Source of the DNA: Paraburkholderia sp. | Lineage (GTDB): Bacteria > Pseudomonadota > Gammaproteobacteria > Burkholderiales > Burkholderiaceae | DNA: 64,000 nt | NCBI GenBank assembly: GCA_004322045.1 | Contig: SCRN01000034.1 | Coordinates: 248,001-312,000, forward strand | Direction of reading: 5' to 3' | Shown here: in pieces, positions 44,880-53,858 of the stretch | Position numbering within the stretch: the first letter of the stretch is position 1 | Layout of the letters: each line of letters opens with the position of its first letter | The notes under the pieces: model-generated | Told to the model about the DNA's origin: nothing | Databases searched by the model: none | Seen by the model: the letters and a program-made list of their open reading frames with translations, nothing else | Translations under genes and position numbers: made by a program

Positions 44880-45548
44880 ATGATCGACTTCGAGCCGAAA
44901 TTCATCACGTTCGATTGCTACGGCACCCTCGTCAACTTTCGCATGGCCGACATGGCGCGCGAAATCTACGGCAGCCGCCTCCACGGGCAAGAGATGGAAC
45001 GTTTCGTCAAGCTGTTCGCCGCCTATCGTCGCGACGAAGTGCTCGGCGCCTGGAAACCCTACCGCCAGGTCGTCCTGAACGCCGTGCGCCGCACCTGTGA
45101 ACGCACCGGCGTGCCCTTCATCGAAACCGAAGCAGAAAAGTTCTACCTGGCAGTGCCGACGTGGGGACCGCATCCGGACGTCCCCGAAGGTCTCTCGCGG
45201 CTTGCGAAGAAATACAAGCTGGTCGGCCTGACCAACGCGGACAACTCGCAGATTGCGAGCAACATCGAGAAGCTCGGGGCGCCGTTTCATGCGGTCATCA
45301 CGGCCGAAGACGCCCAAGCCTATAAGCCACGCATGCAAGGCCTCGAATACATGTTAAAGAAGCTCGACGCGCAGCCTCACGAAATCCTGCACGTCTCGTC
45401 CAGCCCGCGCTACGACCTGATGACTGCGCACGATCTCGGCGTCGTGCACATGGCGCACGTGCTGCGCGGCCATGAACCGGAAGCGCCGGAATACGGTTAT
45501 ACGGCGGTCAAGAACATCGTCGAATTGGCCGAGCAGCTAGGCCTGTAA
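44880..45548 (+). CDS. HAD-family hydrolase, haloacid dehalogenase type II
   Basis: A 222-residue HAD enzyme. The nucleophile is D12 in F-D-C-Y-G-T-L-V; L-T-N-A-D-N near 123 and the K-P in Y-K-P-R are motifs II and III; S-S-S-P-R-Y-D near 184 is motif IV. The motif order matches L-2-haloacid dehalogenases, but many such proteins are phosphatases on small acids. The upstream open frame is not conserved-looking, so the start is set at 44880. It lies in the catabolic island between the D-amino-acid enzyme and the cupin-oxidase pair. Confidence 0.82.
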   Translation: MIDFEPKFITFDCYGTLVNFRMADMAREIYGSRLHGQEMERFVKLFAAYRRDEVLGAWKPYRQVVLNAVRRTCERTGVPFIETEAEKFYLAVPTWGPHPDVPEGLSRLAKKYKLVGLTNADNSQIASNIEKLGAPFHAVITAEDAQAYKPRMQGLEYMLKKLDAQPHEILHVSSSPRYDLMTAHDLGVVHMAHVLRGHEPEAPEYGYTAVKNIVELAEQLGL

Positions 45549-45661
45549 GCGATTTTCGCCTCCGTGACCGCCGAGTTCGACGGCGGCCAAGGATTCGCAT
45601 CGCACGAAGCGGCAGGCCTATCGGCCAGCCCTCGACAGGCGTTTCCGCCATTAAGCGGGGT

Positions 45662-45687
45662 TTAACGCCCGCTTGTTGGACGGTTAA
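45662..45687 (+). promoter_or_regulatory. 26-bp TTAA-N18-TTAA element, copy B
   Basis: It opens TTAACGCCCG exactly as copy A does and ends GGTTAA; 19 of 26 positions match copy A. It is about 70 bp upstream of the cupin gene. An overlapping AAGCGGG/CCCGCTT repeat lies at 45653-45674. Confidence 0.6.
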
Positions 45688-45757
45688 TCATTGGGAGAAG
45701 CTCGCGCCGCATAATTACATGCGCGCATCTTCTTCCGCGCAATTCATAGGAGCAAAA

Positions 45758-46492
45758 GTGACCGCAGCATTCGTACTGCACCGTGCCGAAGGTGCGCCTT
45801 TTTCGACCTCCTTCCGCAGGGGAGCTTTCGGCCAAAACGATCCCTTCGCGCGACATCGCGAGATCGCGTGGGAAGGACCGGACTCGGTGGCCGCGGGTCG
45901 TGTCAGCTTCATCGGCGAGCTCGACGTAGCGAGTTTTCCCCACATCGAAACCATCATCGTCATGGAAGGCTCGCTCACGTTGGAAGTGGCCGGCATGGCG
46001 CCGTTGGTGCTGGGCTCGGGAGAGGGTGCGGTGATCGGCAGCGGTACTTCGCTGCGCGCAAGGGCGGAATCGCGCACGCTGTTCGTGTTCTGCGCCGCCG
46101 CTTGCAAGCGACCGACGAAGACAGGCATCGTCGCGTTGCGCGCGCAAGCCGACTTCAAGCCGTCGGCAACACTGCCGGCGGAGGTGCTGCTCGGCCCGGC
46201 TCCTGAATGCCGCAGCGATAACGTGTTCACCGATGACGACGCGCAGTACAAAGCGGGGACGTGGGATTCGACGCCGTACCATCGGATCGTTCGCCCGCAT
46301 CGCGTCAACGAGTTCATGTATCTCCTGGCCGGCGGCGTGCGGTTCGCCGCGCCCGACGGCAGCGTGCTTTCGCTCAGCGCCGGCGACGCGCTCTTCGTGC
46401 CCGTGGGTGCGTCGATCGGATGGGAGAGCAGCGAACGCGTGGCGAAGTTTTACGTGACGCAAACCGTCCAGGCTCCAATCGAACGAGATTGA
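45758..46492 (+). CDS. Bicupin-domain protein
   Basis: A 244-residue protein with two cupin barrels (~45-110 and ~155-235). The second has H-R-x-N-E-F-M-Y-L-L and G-D-A-L-F-V-P. I choose the GTG at 45758 because AGGAG lies 4 bases upstream; an ATG at 45719 would add 13 residues without a ribosome-binding site. It ends 2 bases before the flavoprotein gene, so the two are co-translated. It may be an enzyme or a ligand-binding accessory for the oxidase; the metal-binding histidines look incomplete in the first barrel. Confidence 0.72.
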   Translation: MTAAFVLHRAEGAPFSTSFRRGAFGQNDPFARHREIAWEGPDSVAAGRVSFIGELDVASFPHIETIIVMEGSLTLEVAGMAPLVLGSGEGAVIGSGTSLRARAESRTLFVFCAAACKRPTKTGIVALRAQADFKPSATLPAEVLLGPAPECRSDNVFTDDDAQYKAGTWDSTPYHRIVRPHRVNEFMYLLAGGVRFAAPDGSVLSLSAGDALFVPVGASIGWESSERVAKFYVTQTVQAPIERD

Positions 46493-46494
46493 TC

Positions 46495-47820
46495 ATGTCC
46501 CCTCCGTTGACTCAGATACAAACGTCGCCCACGCTGCCCACTGCCGCCGATGTGGTCGTGATCGGCGGCGGCATCATCGGCGTCTTTACCGCCTACTATC
46601 TCGCTCAGCGCGGCGTTTCGGTCGCCCTGGTCGAGAAGGGAAGAATCGGCGCCGAGCAGTCGAGCCGCAATTGGGGCTGGTGCCGGCAGCAAAACCGCGA
46701 CGAGCGCGAATTGCCGATGGCAAGCAAGAGCCTCGATCTGTGGGAACGATTCGCCGTCGAATCGGGCGAGGACACGGGTTTTCATCGCTGCGGGCTGTTG
46801 TATCTGAGCAATGACGACGCAGAGTTGGCTCGTTGGGCGAGTTGGGGTGACTTTGCGAAGACGGCGGGCGTGACGACCTACATGCTCGATAGCAAGCAAG
46901 CCGCCGAGCTCGGAAAGGCGACTGGGCGGGCCTGGAAAGGCGGAGTATTCTCGCCCAGCGACGGCACGGCGGACCCCGGGAAAGCCGCCCCCGCCGTGGC
47001 AACCGCGGTCATGAAGCTCGGGGGAAGCGTCACGCAACACTGCGCGGCGCGGGGCATCGAGTTGGAGGGCGGGCGAGTCTGCGGCGTCGTTACGGAAGCC
47101 GGCGTCATCAAGACCCGGACCGTCGTGCTCGCCGGCGGCGCGTGGGCATCCGCGTTCTGTCGCCAGCTCGGCGTGCGCTTTCCTCAAGCCTCGATCCGCC
47201 AATCCATCCTGAGTGTGGCACCCGTCGAGCATCGCTTGCCCGACGCGTTGTTCACCTCCGGCGTATCGATCACCCGCCGCAACGACGGGCGCTATGCACT
47301 TGCGATCAGCGGACGCGCGCGCGTGGATGTCACGCCGCAGTTCCTGCGATTCGCCCCGCATTTCGTGCCGATGTTCGCCAAGCGTTGGCGCAGCCTTCTT
47401 CCGGGCGGACTCGAAGGCGTCCGCGGCGGCCATGAAACGCTGAAGCGGTGGCGGCTCGACGCGCCGACACCGATGGAGCGCGTGCGCATTCTCGATCCGA
47501 AGCCTGATCAGCCGACGATCACCGAAACCCACCGCCGCGCCGTCGAACTGTTGCCCGAACTTCGCGACGCCAAAATCACGCACGCGTGGGCCGGTTTCGT
47601 CGACAGCACGCCCGACGGCGTGCCGGGTATCGGCGAAGTGCCGGGCGTCCCGGGGTTGATCTTGGCGGCGGGCTTTTCCGGTCACGGGTTCGGCATCGGA
47701 CCCGGCGCTGGGCACTTGATCGCGGATCTGGCCACCGGCGTGCCGCCGATCGTCGACCCTGTACCGTATCGGCCGGGCCGGTTCGCCCACTCCGCATGGG
47801 GCAAGGTCGCTGACTTCTAG
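46495..47820 (+). CDS. FAD-dependent amino-acid/amine oxidoreductase (DAO family)
   Basis: A 441-residue flavoprotein. The Rossmann FAD motif is V-V-V-I-G-G-G-I-I-G (~20-29), followed by E-K-G-R-I-G-A-E-Q-S-S-R-N-W-G-W, as in gamma-glutamylputrescine or sarcosine oxidase relatives. Near the C-terminus G-F-S-G-H-G-F-G-I-G-P-G is the second flavin contact. It starts 2 bases after the cupin stop. It probably oxidises a secondary amine or D-amino acid made in this island. Confidence 0.82.
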   Translation: MSPPLTQIQTSPTLPTAADVVVIGGGIIGVFTAYYLAQRGVSVALVEKGRIGAEQSSRNWGWCRQQNRDERELPMASKSLDLWERFAVESGEDTGFHRCGLLYLSNDDAELARWASWGDFAKTAGVTTYMLDSKQAAELGKATGRAWKGGVFSPSDGTADPGKAAPAVATAVMKLGGSVTQHCAARGIELEGGRVCGVVTEAGVIKTRTVVLAGGAWASAFCRQLGVRFPQASIRQSILSVAPVEHRLPDALFTSGVSITRRNDGRYALAISGRARVDVTPQFLRFAPHFVPMFAKRWRSLLPGGLEGVRGGHETLKRWRLDAPTPMERVRILDPKPDQPTITETHRRAVELLPELRDAKITHAWAGFVDSTPDGVPGIGEVPGVPGLILAAGFSGHGFGIGPGAGHLIADLATGVPPIVDPVPYRPGRFAHSAWGKVADF

Positions 47821-47844
47821 ACTAGAGCGCAATCTCGCCAAGAA

Positions 47845-47880
47845 GGAGTGCGAGCGGAGACTCGTCTTCGCTCGCGCTCC
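47845..47880. terminator. Hairpin between convergent oxidase and aldehyde dehydrogenase genes
   Basis: GGAG-t-GCGAGCG (47845-47856) pairs with CGCTCGC-g-CTCC (47869-47880) over a 12-base loop, one mismatch. On the minus strand it is followed by TTCTT. It lies 25 bases after the oxidase stop and can serve both directions. Confidence 0.5.
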
Positions 47881-48073
47881 CGAACTTGATCGGACGCGGT
47901 GCATCCGTATCGCTAGTTCGTTCGTGTCACGATTGTTGGCAGGGTTGCAAGCGTGACCGGCCACGACTCCGATCCGAAGATCGAGCCATGCGCGGGAAGT
48001 ATCCAATCTGAGCCCCTTTACCAAACAAATAGCATCGAATGTTCAGCGTCATCACGTCAGGCGCAGCAGCCGC

Positions 48074-49531
48074 TCAATCGTAGAACCCGAGGATCGACTT
48101 GACCTGCATGTACTCTTCCATGCCTTCGATTCCATACTCTCGGCCATTGCCCGACTGCTTGTATCCGCCGAATGGCGCTTGCGGGTCCCATGCCGGATAG
48201 TTCAGATGCACCTGGCCGGACTGAATTTGCGCGGCGACCGCGCGCACGAGCACCTTGTCCGCGCCTTGGACATGCGCACCCAGCCCGTACACCGTGTCAT
48301 TCGCAATAGCGATTGCTTCTTCGACCGAGTCGTAGGGCAGGATCGCGAGAACCGGCCCAAAGATCTCTTCCTGAGCGATCGTCATTTGGGTACGAACGTC
48401 GGAAAAGATGGTGGGACGTGCATAGAAACCCCTGCTGAGTCCCTCGGGCCGTCCGGGTCCACCCACGATCAATTTGGCCCGTTCCTCGATACCGGCTTCG
48501 ATCATCGTCTGCACTCTGCCGAACTGCGCGCAATTGGCCAGGGGGCCATGCGTCGTGGCATCGGCAAACGGATCGCCGACAATCATCTGCTCCGTCGCCG
48601 AGACGGCCAACGCTTCCACCTGCCCCAGCGCGGCGCGCGGCACGATCAATCGCGTCGGCGCGCTGCACGACTGGCCCATATTCCGGAACGCGGCGGCAAC
48701 GCCTAGCGAGACGGCGCGCGGCAGATCGGCGTCGGGCAATACGACATTCGGCGATTTGCCGCCAAGCTCCTGCGCGACGCGCTTGACCGTCGGCGCGGCC
48801 GCCTGCGCAACCAATACGCCAGCACGCGTCGACCCGGTGATCGACACCATATCTACCTGCGGGTGTGACGCCAGCAAGGTTCCGACTTGCGCGCCGGTGC
48901 CCATCACCAAATTGAATACGCCCTGCGGGACGCCAGCGTCCGCGATGACTTCGGCAAAGAGCAACGCGCTGAGCGGCGACAGTTCACTCGGTTTGAGGAC
49001 CACGGTGCAGCCTGCCGCGAGCGCGGGGCCGACCTTTGCAGTGATCTGGTAGATGGGCCAATTCCACGGCGTGATCAGCGCGCACACGCCGATCGGTTCG
49101 CGAACGACCGCGGTCGTACCGCGCTGAACGCGGAACGGGTAGCTGGCAAGATTGTCGCGCGCAACGCGGATATGTTCGGCTGCGAGCGGCACGTGCGCCG
49201 CGCGCGCATAGCTGATCGGCGCGCCCATTTCCGTCGTCAACGCCATGGCGAACAACTCGGCGCGCTCGAGCATCAAGGCATGCACGCGGTCGAGCAGCGC
49301 GGCACGCGCTTGCGGCGAAGTCGCAGACCAACCTGCTAACGCTTTGCGCGCCGCGCGCACCGCCTTGTCTGCGTCGCGCTCGTTTCCCAGCGCAATGTCA
49401 CACACCTCGTCTTGCGTGGACGGAGAGACGACGGCGATTCGACCGGCACCCTCGGGCGCGACCCATTGTCCGCCGATAAAGAACCGATCCAGCCGTCCGG
49501 CTTGCATGAGATGACGAACAGGTGAAGTCAT
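48074..49531 (-). CDS. Aldehyde dehydrogenase family protein
   Basis: A 485-residue NAD(P)-dependent enzyme. The catalytic Glu is in Q-E-L-G-G-K-S and the nucleophile is the Cys of G-Q-S-C-S-A; P-W-N-W-P is the coenzyme-binding segment. The start at 49531 overlaps the stop of the upstream flavoprotein gene (ATGA), which gives tight coupling. Oxidation of an amine by the flavoprotein yields an aldehyde that this enzyme would convert to the acid. Confidence 0.9.
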   Translation of the reverse strand: MTSPVRHLMQAGRLDRFFIGGQWVAPEGAGRIAVVSPSTQDEVCDIALGNERDADKAVRAARKALAGWSATSPQARAALLDRVHALMLERAELFAMALTTEMGAPISYARAAHVPLAAEHIRVARDNLASYPFRVQRGTTAVVREPIGVCALITPWNWPIYQITAKVGPALAAGCTVVLKPSELSPLSALLFAEVIADAGVPQGVFNLVMGTGAQVGTLLASHPQVDMVSITGSTRAGVLVAQAAAPTVKRVAQELGGKSPNVVLPDADLPRAVSLGVAAAFRNMGQSCSAPTRLIVPRAALGQVEALAVSATEQMIVGDPFADATTHGPLANCAQFGRVQTMIEAGIEERAKLIVGGPGRPEGLSRGFYARPTIFSDVRTQMTIAQEEIFGPVLAILPYDSVEEAIAIANDTVYGLGAHVQGADKVLVRAVAAQIQSGQVHLNYPAWDPQAPFGGYKQSGNGREYGIEGMEEYMQVKSILGFYD

Positions 49532-50805
49532 TGCAGTATGTCCTTGAGTCGATACCATGCGCCCACGAACGGCAAGAACCACGGCTTGCCGAAGTGCCCA
49601 GGAATAGCGGGCCAGTCGAAGTCCTTCCACGGATTGAGATCGGCGCGTCCGTCCATGATCTCGACCATCAGCGTGCCCATCAGCGTGGCCATGTGCGTGC
49701 CGTGCCCGCTATAGCCCATCGAGTAGTACACGCCGTCTCGCTCGCCCGCGCGCGGCAGGCGATTGGCGGTCATGTCGACCATGCCGCCCCAGCAATAGTC
49801 GATGCGCACGTCGGCCAATTCGGGAAACACGGTGGCCATCTGCTGCCGCAAGATCATCCCGCTTTTTTCGTCCGAGCGGGGGTTCGACGTCGCGAAACGC
49901 GCGCGACCGCCGAACAGTATCCGATTGTCGGGCGTGACACGAAAGAAGTTGACGAAGTTTTTCGTATCGGTGGCGTTCCGGCGCGTGGGCAGCAGCCGAT
50001 CGAGCCGTTCCAGCGGCAAGGGCTCGGTGACGATGATGAAAGCCCCCACCGGCACGATCCTGCGCCGGATCCAGCCGAACGGTCCCACCTGCGAGATGCC
50101 GCTCGCCAACAGCACTTGCGAAGCACGGATCTCTCCACGCGGGGTTCGGGCCACATAGGCGCCGCCGGATTCTCGCTGCAAACCCACAACCGGCGCATGC
50201 TCCAAAATGTGCGCGCCGCGCGCTTGCGCAGCCGTCGCGAGTCCACGGACATAGCGACCGACATGCATCCCGGCGCTCTTCTCGAAGATCAATCCGCCGT
50301 GATAACGGTCCGAGCCGATCTCGTCGCGAAGCTCGGCCTTCGTCACGAGTCGCGTATCGGGATCCACGCTTTCTGCAAGCAACGCCTGACTTCGCGCGAG
50401 CTTGTCGAAATGCTCCGGCTTCGCCGCGAGCTTGAGCTTGCCTCTGCGAACGAAATCGCAATCGATCGACTCTTCCCTGACCAGCCGCTCGACCGTGTCC
50501 ACACCCGCGTCGAACGCGAGATAGAGCCGCTTGGCCAATTCCACGCCGATCCGTTGCGAGAGCGAAGCGTAATCCTGCGCGAAGCCGTTGTTGCACATGC
50601 CGCCGTTGCGGCCCGACGCCGCCTGCCCCACGGTGCCAGCCTCGCAGAGAACCACGCGCGCGCCTTTCTTGGCGAGCGCCAACGCTGCCGCCGAGCCTGT
50701 GATTCCCCCGCCCACTACGATCACGTCGCAGCGTCCGCTATCGAGATCAGGCGAGTTGCCGACAAATGGCCCGGACGTATCCAGCCAGTAAGAACTGAAA
50801 CGCAT
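49528..50805 (-). CDS. FAD-dependent oxidoreductase, gamma-glutamylputrescine oxidase-like (DAO family)
   Basis: A 425-residue flavoprotein. D-V-I-V-V-G-G-G-I-T-G (~27-37) binds FAD and A-S-G-R-N-G-G-M-C-N follows, as in PuuB. The start at 50805 is chosen because GGAG stands 6 bases upstream, inside the codons of a longer open frame. It overlaps the aldehyde dehydrogenase (4 bases) and lies 72 bases after ridA, so the three form one unit. Confidence 0.85.
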   Translation of the reverse strand: MRFSSYWLDTSGPFVGNSPDLDSGRCDVIVVGGGITGSAAALALAKKGARVVLCEAGTVGQAASGRNGGMCNNGFAQDYASLSQRIGVELAKRLYLAFDAGVDTVERLVREESIDCDFVRRGKLKLAAKPEHFDKLARSQALLAESVDPDTRLVTKAELRDEIGSDRYHGGLIFEKSAGMHVGRYVRGLATAAQARGAHILEHAPVVGLQRESGGAYVARTPRGEIRASQVLLASGISQVGPFGWIRRRIVPVGAFIIVTEPLPLERLDRLLPTRRNATDTKNFVNFFRVTPDNRILFGGRARFATSNPRSDEKSGMILRQQMATVFPELADVRIDYCWGGMVDMTANRLPRAGERDGVYYSMGYSGHGTHMATLMGTLMVEIMDGRADLNPWKDFDWPAIPGHFGKPWFLPFVGAWYRLKDILQ

Positions 50806-50877
50806 TACACACTCCAAAGCGGGCGCACCGGTCGTGACAATTGGCAGCGTTGCTCCGCATCGATTCGATCGACCCGA

Positions 50878-51282
50878 CTACACCAAAGCCACCGCCTCGA
50901 TTTCAATCTTCAGGCCAAAATGCAGCGCAGGCACAGGGACCACGGCGCGAGCGGGTCTCGCCTCTCCGGCCCAACGCGCGTAAATCTGGTTGAACGCTGC
51001 CCAATACTCGATATCGACGATATAGACACGAACCTGGACCAGTTTCGTGATGTCGCTGCCTGCGCCGGTCAGCGCCGAAGCTAGATTGGCCAACACCTGC
51101 TCGGCCTGGGCTTCGAACGGTTTGTCCGTGAGTTTGCGTCCGGTCGAGTCGATCGGCAGCTGACCCGACACGAAAACCAGCCCGTTCGTAATCGAGACGT
51201 GACTGTAGTGGCCGCCAGGCGTTGCGAGCCCCTCCGGATTGATCGTCCGCGGGTACTGCTCGCCATGTTCAGTTTTATCCAT
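50878..51282 (-). CDS. RidA/YjgF-family enamine/imine deaminase
   Basis: A 134-residue RidA-type protein that hydrolyses reactive enamines and imines formed by PLP enzymes and amine oxidases. Q-V-R-V-Y-I-V-D-I and the C-terminal I-E-I-E-A-V-A are family parts with the substrate-carboxylate Arg. The start at 51282 gives the family length; the frame is open upstream. It is the first gene of the ridA-oxidase-aldehyde dehydrogenase unit and is divergent from the LysR gene. Confidence 0.88.
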   Translation of the reverse strand: MDKTEHGEQYPRTINPEGLATPGGHYSHVSITNGLVFVSGQLPIDSTGRKLTDKPFEAQAEQVLANLASALTGAGSDITKLVQVRVYIVDIEYWAAFNQIYARWAGEARPARAVVPVPALHFGLKIEIEAVALV

Positions 51283-51391
51283 GTGAACCGCTGATAAGGG
51301 TAAGAAGTTTGCCGGCCGCTGCCTGGGCAAAGTCGGCAAGCTGCCGGCTTTGCGGCTACCGCCCGGCGTCAAGCGCGCGTGAGCCACTATA

Positions 51392-51408
51392 GGAAAAAAT
51401 ATTTTTCC
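51392..51408. promoter_or_regulatory. 17-bp A+T-rich palindrome in ridA-lysR region
   Basis: GGAAAAA and TTTTTCC pair around ATA. It sits between the two divergent genes and may be a second regulator site beside the TTAA element. Confidence 0.4.
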
Positions 51409-51413
51409 CGTGT

Positions 51414-51439
51414 TTAATATTCGATGAATTCATCGTTAA
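51414..51439 (+). promoter_or_regulatory. 26-bp TTAA-N18-TTAA element, copy C (probable LysR site)
   Basis: It opens TTAATATTCG and ends ATCGTTAA; it contains the perfect palindrome CGATGAATTCATCG at 51422-51435. 17 of 26 positions match copy A. It lies just before the LysR start and between it and ridA, the usual place for a LysR binding site that also controls its own gene. Confidence 0.6.
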
Positions 51440-51449
51440 TGGGTGCTTA

Positions 51450-52382
51450 ATGCTTCAATTGGAAGACATGCAACTGCTCCGCGCGCTCGGTGCATCGCAA
51501 TCGCTTGCCGCGGCCGCGAGGCTGCTGGATCTCACGCCGCCCGCGGTTACGGTCCGGCTTCAGCGCATCGAAGAGCGCATGGGCGTGCGCCTTGCCACGC
51601 GCGCGGCCAGAGGGATTTCCCTCACTGACGAGGGCCAGCGCCTGGTTCAAGAAGCGATCGTCATTCTGGAGAGGATCGAGTCGATTCCTTCCCGCATTTC
51701 CGGAGAGGCGAGCGGCGTGAGCGGCCACCTGCGCGTCGTGGCGCCGTTCGGGTTCGGTCGCGAATACATCGCCCCGCTGGTTCGCGACCTGCATCGCTCG
51801 CACCCGAACCTCGCGATTTCGCTCATCTTGGTTGAAAGCCCGCTCGCTGCCGCATCGGGTGCGGACGTCGTCATCTCCATCGGCCACATCAAAGGCTCGT
51901 CCTGGGTCGGACATTATTTGGCCCCGAACGACCGCATTTTGTGCGCGAGTCCCGCCTTGGCGCGCAGCCTGTCGAAGCTCAAGCATCCGTCCGAGCTGAC
52001 CCTGCACGCCTACCTGACCTTGCGGGAGAACGATGAAGACGTGACCCGTCTGCGTTTCACTCAACACGATGCCGCGGGCAAGCGGATGAGCAAGGCCGTC
52101 ACGGTTCGGTTGAACAGCGCATTGTCTTCAAACGATGGCACCGTTGTAAGGGACTGGGCAATGGACGGCCTAGGCGTCGTCGCGCGCTCCGAATGGGATT
52201 GCGCGCGGCTGATTGCGGAGGGAAAGCTTAAGCGCGTGTTGCAGGCATGGCGCCTCGAACCGGCTCCGGTCATCGCCCTCACGCCCACGCGTCAGGGCCT
52301 GACGATCCGTCAGCGCGTATTTTTGGAAGCCGCGAAACAAGCTTTTGATCCAGCGCCCTGGCGGAAACGCTCTTTTGATTGA
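51450..52382 (+). CDS. LysR-family transcriptional regulator
   Basis: A 310-residue regulator. The winged helix-turn-helix is S-L-A-A-A-A-R-L-L-D-L-T-P-P-A-V-T-V-R-L (~18-37), followed by the dimer helix and a ligand-binding domain. It is divergent from ridA. The TTAA-N18-TTAA element lies 11 bases ahead of its start, so it probably controls itself, the ridA unit and, through copies A and B, the D-amino-acid and cupin-oxidase units. Confidence 0.88.
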   Translation: MLQLEDMQLLRALGASQSLAAAARLLDLTPPAVTVRLQRIEERMGVRLATRAARGISLTDEGQRLVQEAIVILERIESIPSRISGEASGVSGHLRVVAPFGFGREYIAPLVRDLHRSHPNLAISLILVESPLAAASGADVVISIGHIKGSSWVGHYLAPNDRILCASPALARSLSKLKHPSELTLHAYLTLRENDEDVTRLRFTQHDAAGKRMSKAVTVRLNSALSSNDGTVVRDWAMDGLGVVARSEWDCARLIAEGKLKRVLQAWRLEPAPVIALTPTRQGLTIRQRVFLEAAKQAFDPAPWRKRSFD

Positions 52383-52503
52383 TAACCAAAACACATCAAT
52401 CGTTCGAAACATTGCACTTATCGTTTTACCGGCTGCGGGCGAACATTCCTGAAACGACGAAGAGCGGTCCCCGCATTTTCTCGGGATTTCAGGAGACACA
52501 TCG

Positions 52504-53802
52504 ATGCACCCCGCCCCCTCTACCCTTTCGTCCGCGCGCTCGAAGGCCTCAGTGGTGTTCCGCGTCACCGCCGGGAATTTTCTGGAGCAGTTCGATTTCT
52601 TTCTGTTCGGCTTCTATGCGACACAAATCGCCCACGTCTTTTTCCCGGCGGGGAGCGATTTTGCCGCGTTGATGATGACGTTCGCCGTCTTCGGCGCCGG
52701 CTTCCTGATGCGCCCGCTCGGCGCAGTCGTGCTCGGCGCGTACATCGACGACGTCGGCCGCCGAAAGGGCCTCATCGTCACGCTCTCCATCATGGCGAGC
52801 GGCACCATCCTCATTGCGTTCGTACCGGGTTACGCGACGATCGGCCTGCTAGCGCCCGCGCTCGTGCTGATCGGCCGACTGCTGCAGGGCTTCTCAGCGG
52901 GAGCGGAACTCGGTGGCGTGTCGGTGTATCTCGCCGAAATGGCCACGCCCGGCCGCAAGGGCTTCTTCACGAGCTGGCAGTCCGCGAGCCAGCAGGTTTC
53001 GATCATCGTGGCAGCGGCCCTTGGCTTCGCGCTCAATCAATCGCTGAGTGCGGCGGCCATCGCAGCTTGGGGATGGCGTGTGCCCTTCTTCGTCGGCTGC
53101 ATGATCGTGCCGATCATCTTCGTGCTGCGCCGCAATTTGGAGGAAACACAGGAGTTCAACGCGCGCAAGCACCGGCCGAGCATGAACGAAGTGTTCCGTA
53201 CGCTGGTGGAGAACTGGGCCGTCGTGATTGCCGGAATGATGCTGGTGGCGATGACCACCGCGAGCTTCTATCTCATCACGGTTTACGCGCCGACGTTCGG
53301 CAAGACGGTCCTGCACTTGAGCACCGCCGATAGTTTGCTCGTGACGCTCTGTGTAGCGGTGTCGAACTTCGTATGGCTTCCGATCGGCGGCGCCCTCTCC
53401 GACAAGATCGGCCGCCGGCCGCTGCTCGTCGGCATGACGCTGCTCAACATCGCCACGGCGTACCCGGCGCTGTCGCTGCTCGCTCACGCGCCGAGCTTCC
53501 TCAACATGCTGCTCGTCCTTCTTTGGCTCTCGTTCATGTATGGCGTCTATAACGGCGCGATGATCGTCGCGCTGACGGAAATGATGCCGGCCCAAGTGCG
53601 CGTTGCGGGCTTCTCGCTCGCCTATAGCCTCGCGACGGCGGTATTCGGCGGCTTCACGCCGGCGATCTCGACGGCGCTCATTCACATGACGGGCGACAAA
53701 GCCGCACCCGGCTACTGGATGAGCTTCGCCGCGGCTTGCGCGCTCGCCTCCACGTTCGCGCTCTATCGCCGCCGCGCGGCGGCGCTGACGCCGGCGCACT
53801 GA
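52504..53802 (+). CDS. MFS transporter, metabolite:H+ symporter family (tricarboxylate-type)
   Basis: A 432-residue protein with 12 membrane segments. [11 protein letters not shown] near residue 25 and [12 protein letters not shown] near 79 are typical of the MHS group (citrate CitA, tricarballylate TcuC, shikimate). GGAG lies 10 bases before the ATG. It precedes the aconitate-isomerase-like gene by 56 bp, which favours cis/trans-aconitate or citrate as substrate. Confidence 0.85.
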   Translation: MHPAPSTLSSARSKASVVFRVTAGNFLEQFDFFLFGFYATQIAHVFFPAGSDFAALMMTFAVFGAGFLMRPLGAVVLGAYIDDVGRRKGLIVTLSIMASGTILIAFVPGYATIGLLAPALVLIGRLLQGFSAGAELGGVSVYLAEMATPGRKGFFTSWQSASQQVSIIVAAALGFALNQSLSAAAIAAWGWRVPFFVGCMIVPIIFVLRRNLEETQEFNARKHRPSMNEVFRTLVENWAVVIAGMMLVAMTTASFYLITVYAPTFGKTVLHLSTADSLLVTLCVAVSNFVWLPIGGALSDKIGRRPLLVGMTLLNIATAYPALSLLAHAPSFLNMLLVLLWLSFMYGVYNGAMIVALTEMMPAQVRVAGFSLAYSLATAVFGGFTPAISTALIHMTGDKAAPGYWMSFAAACALASTFALYRRRAAALTPAH

Positions 53803-53858
53803 CCGACATCTTGCTCGGCCGTGCATCCGAGCGCCCTAAATTCGACACGCCCTCGATC

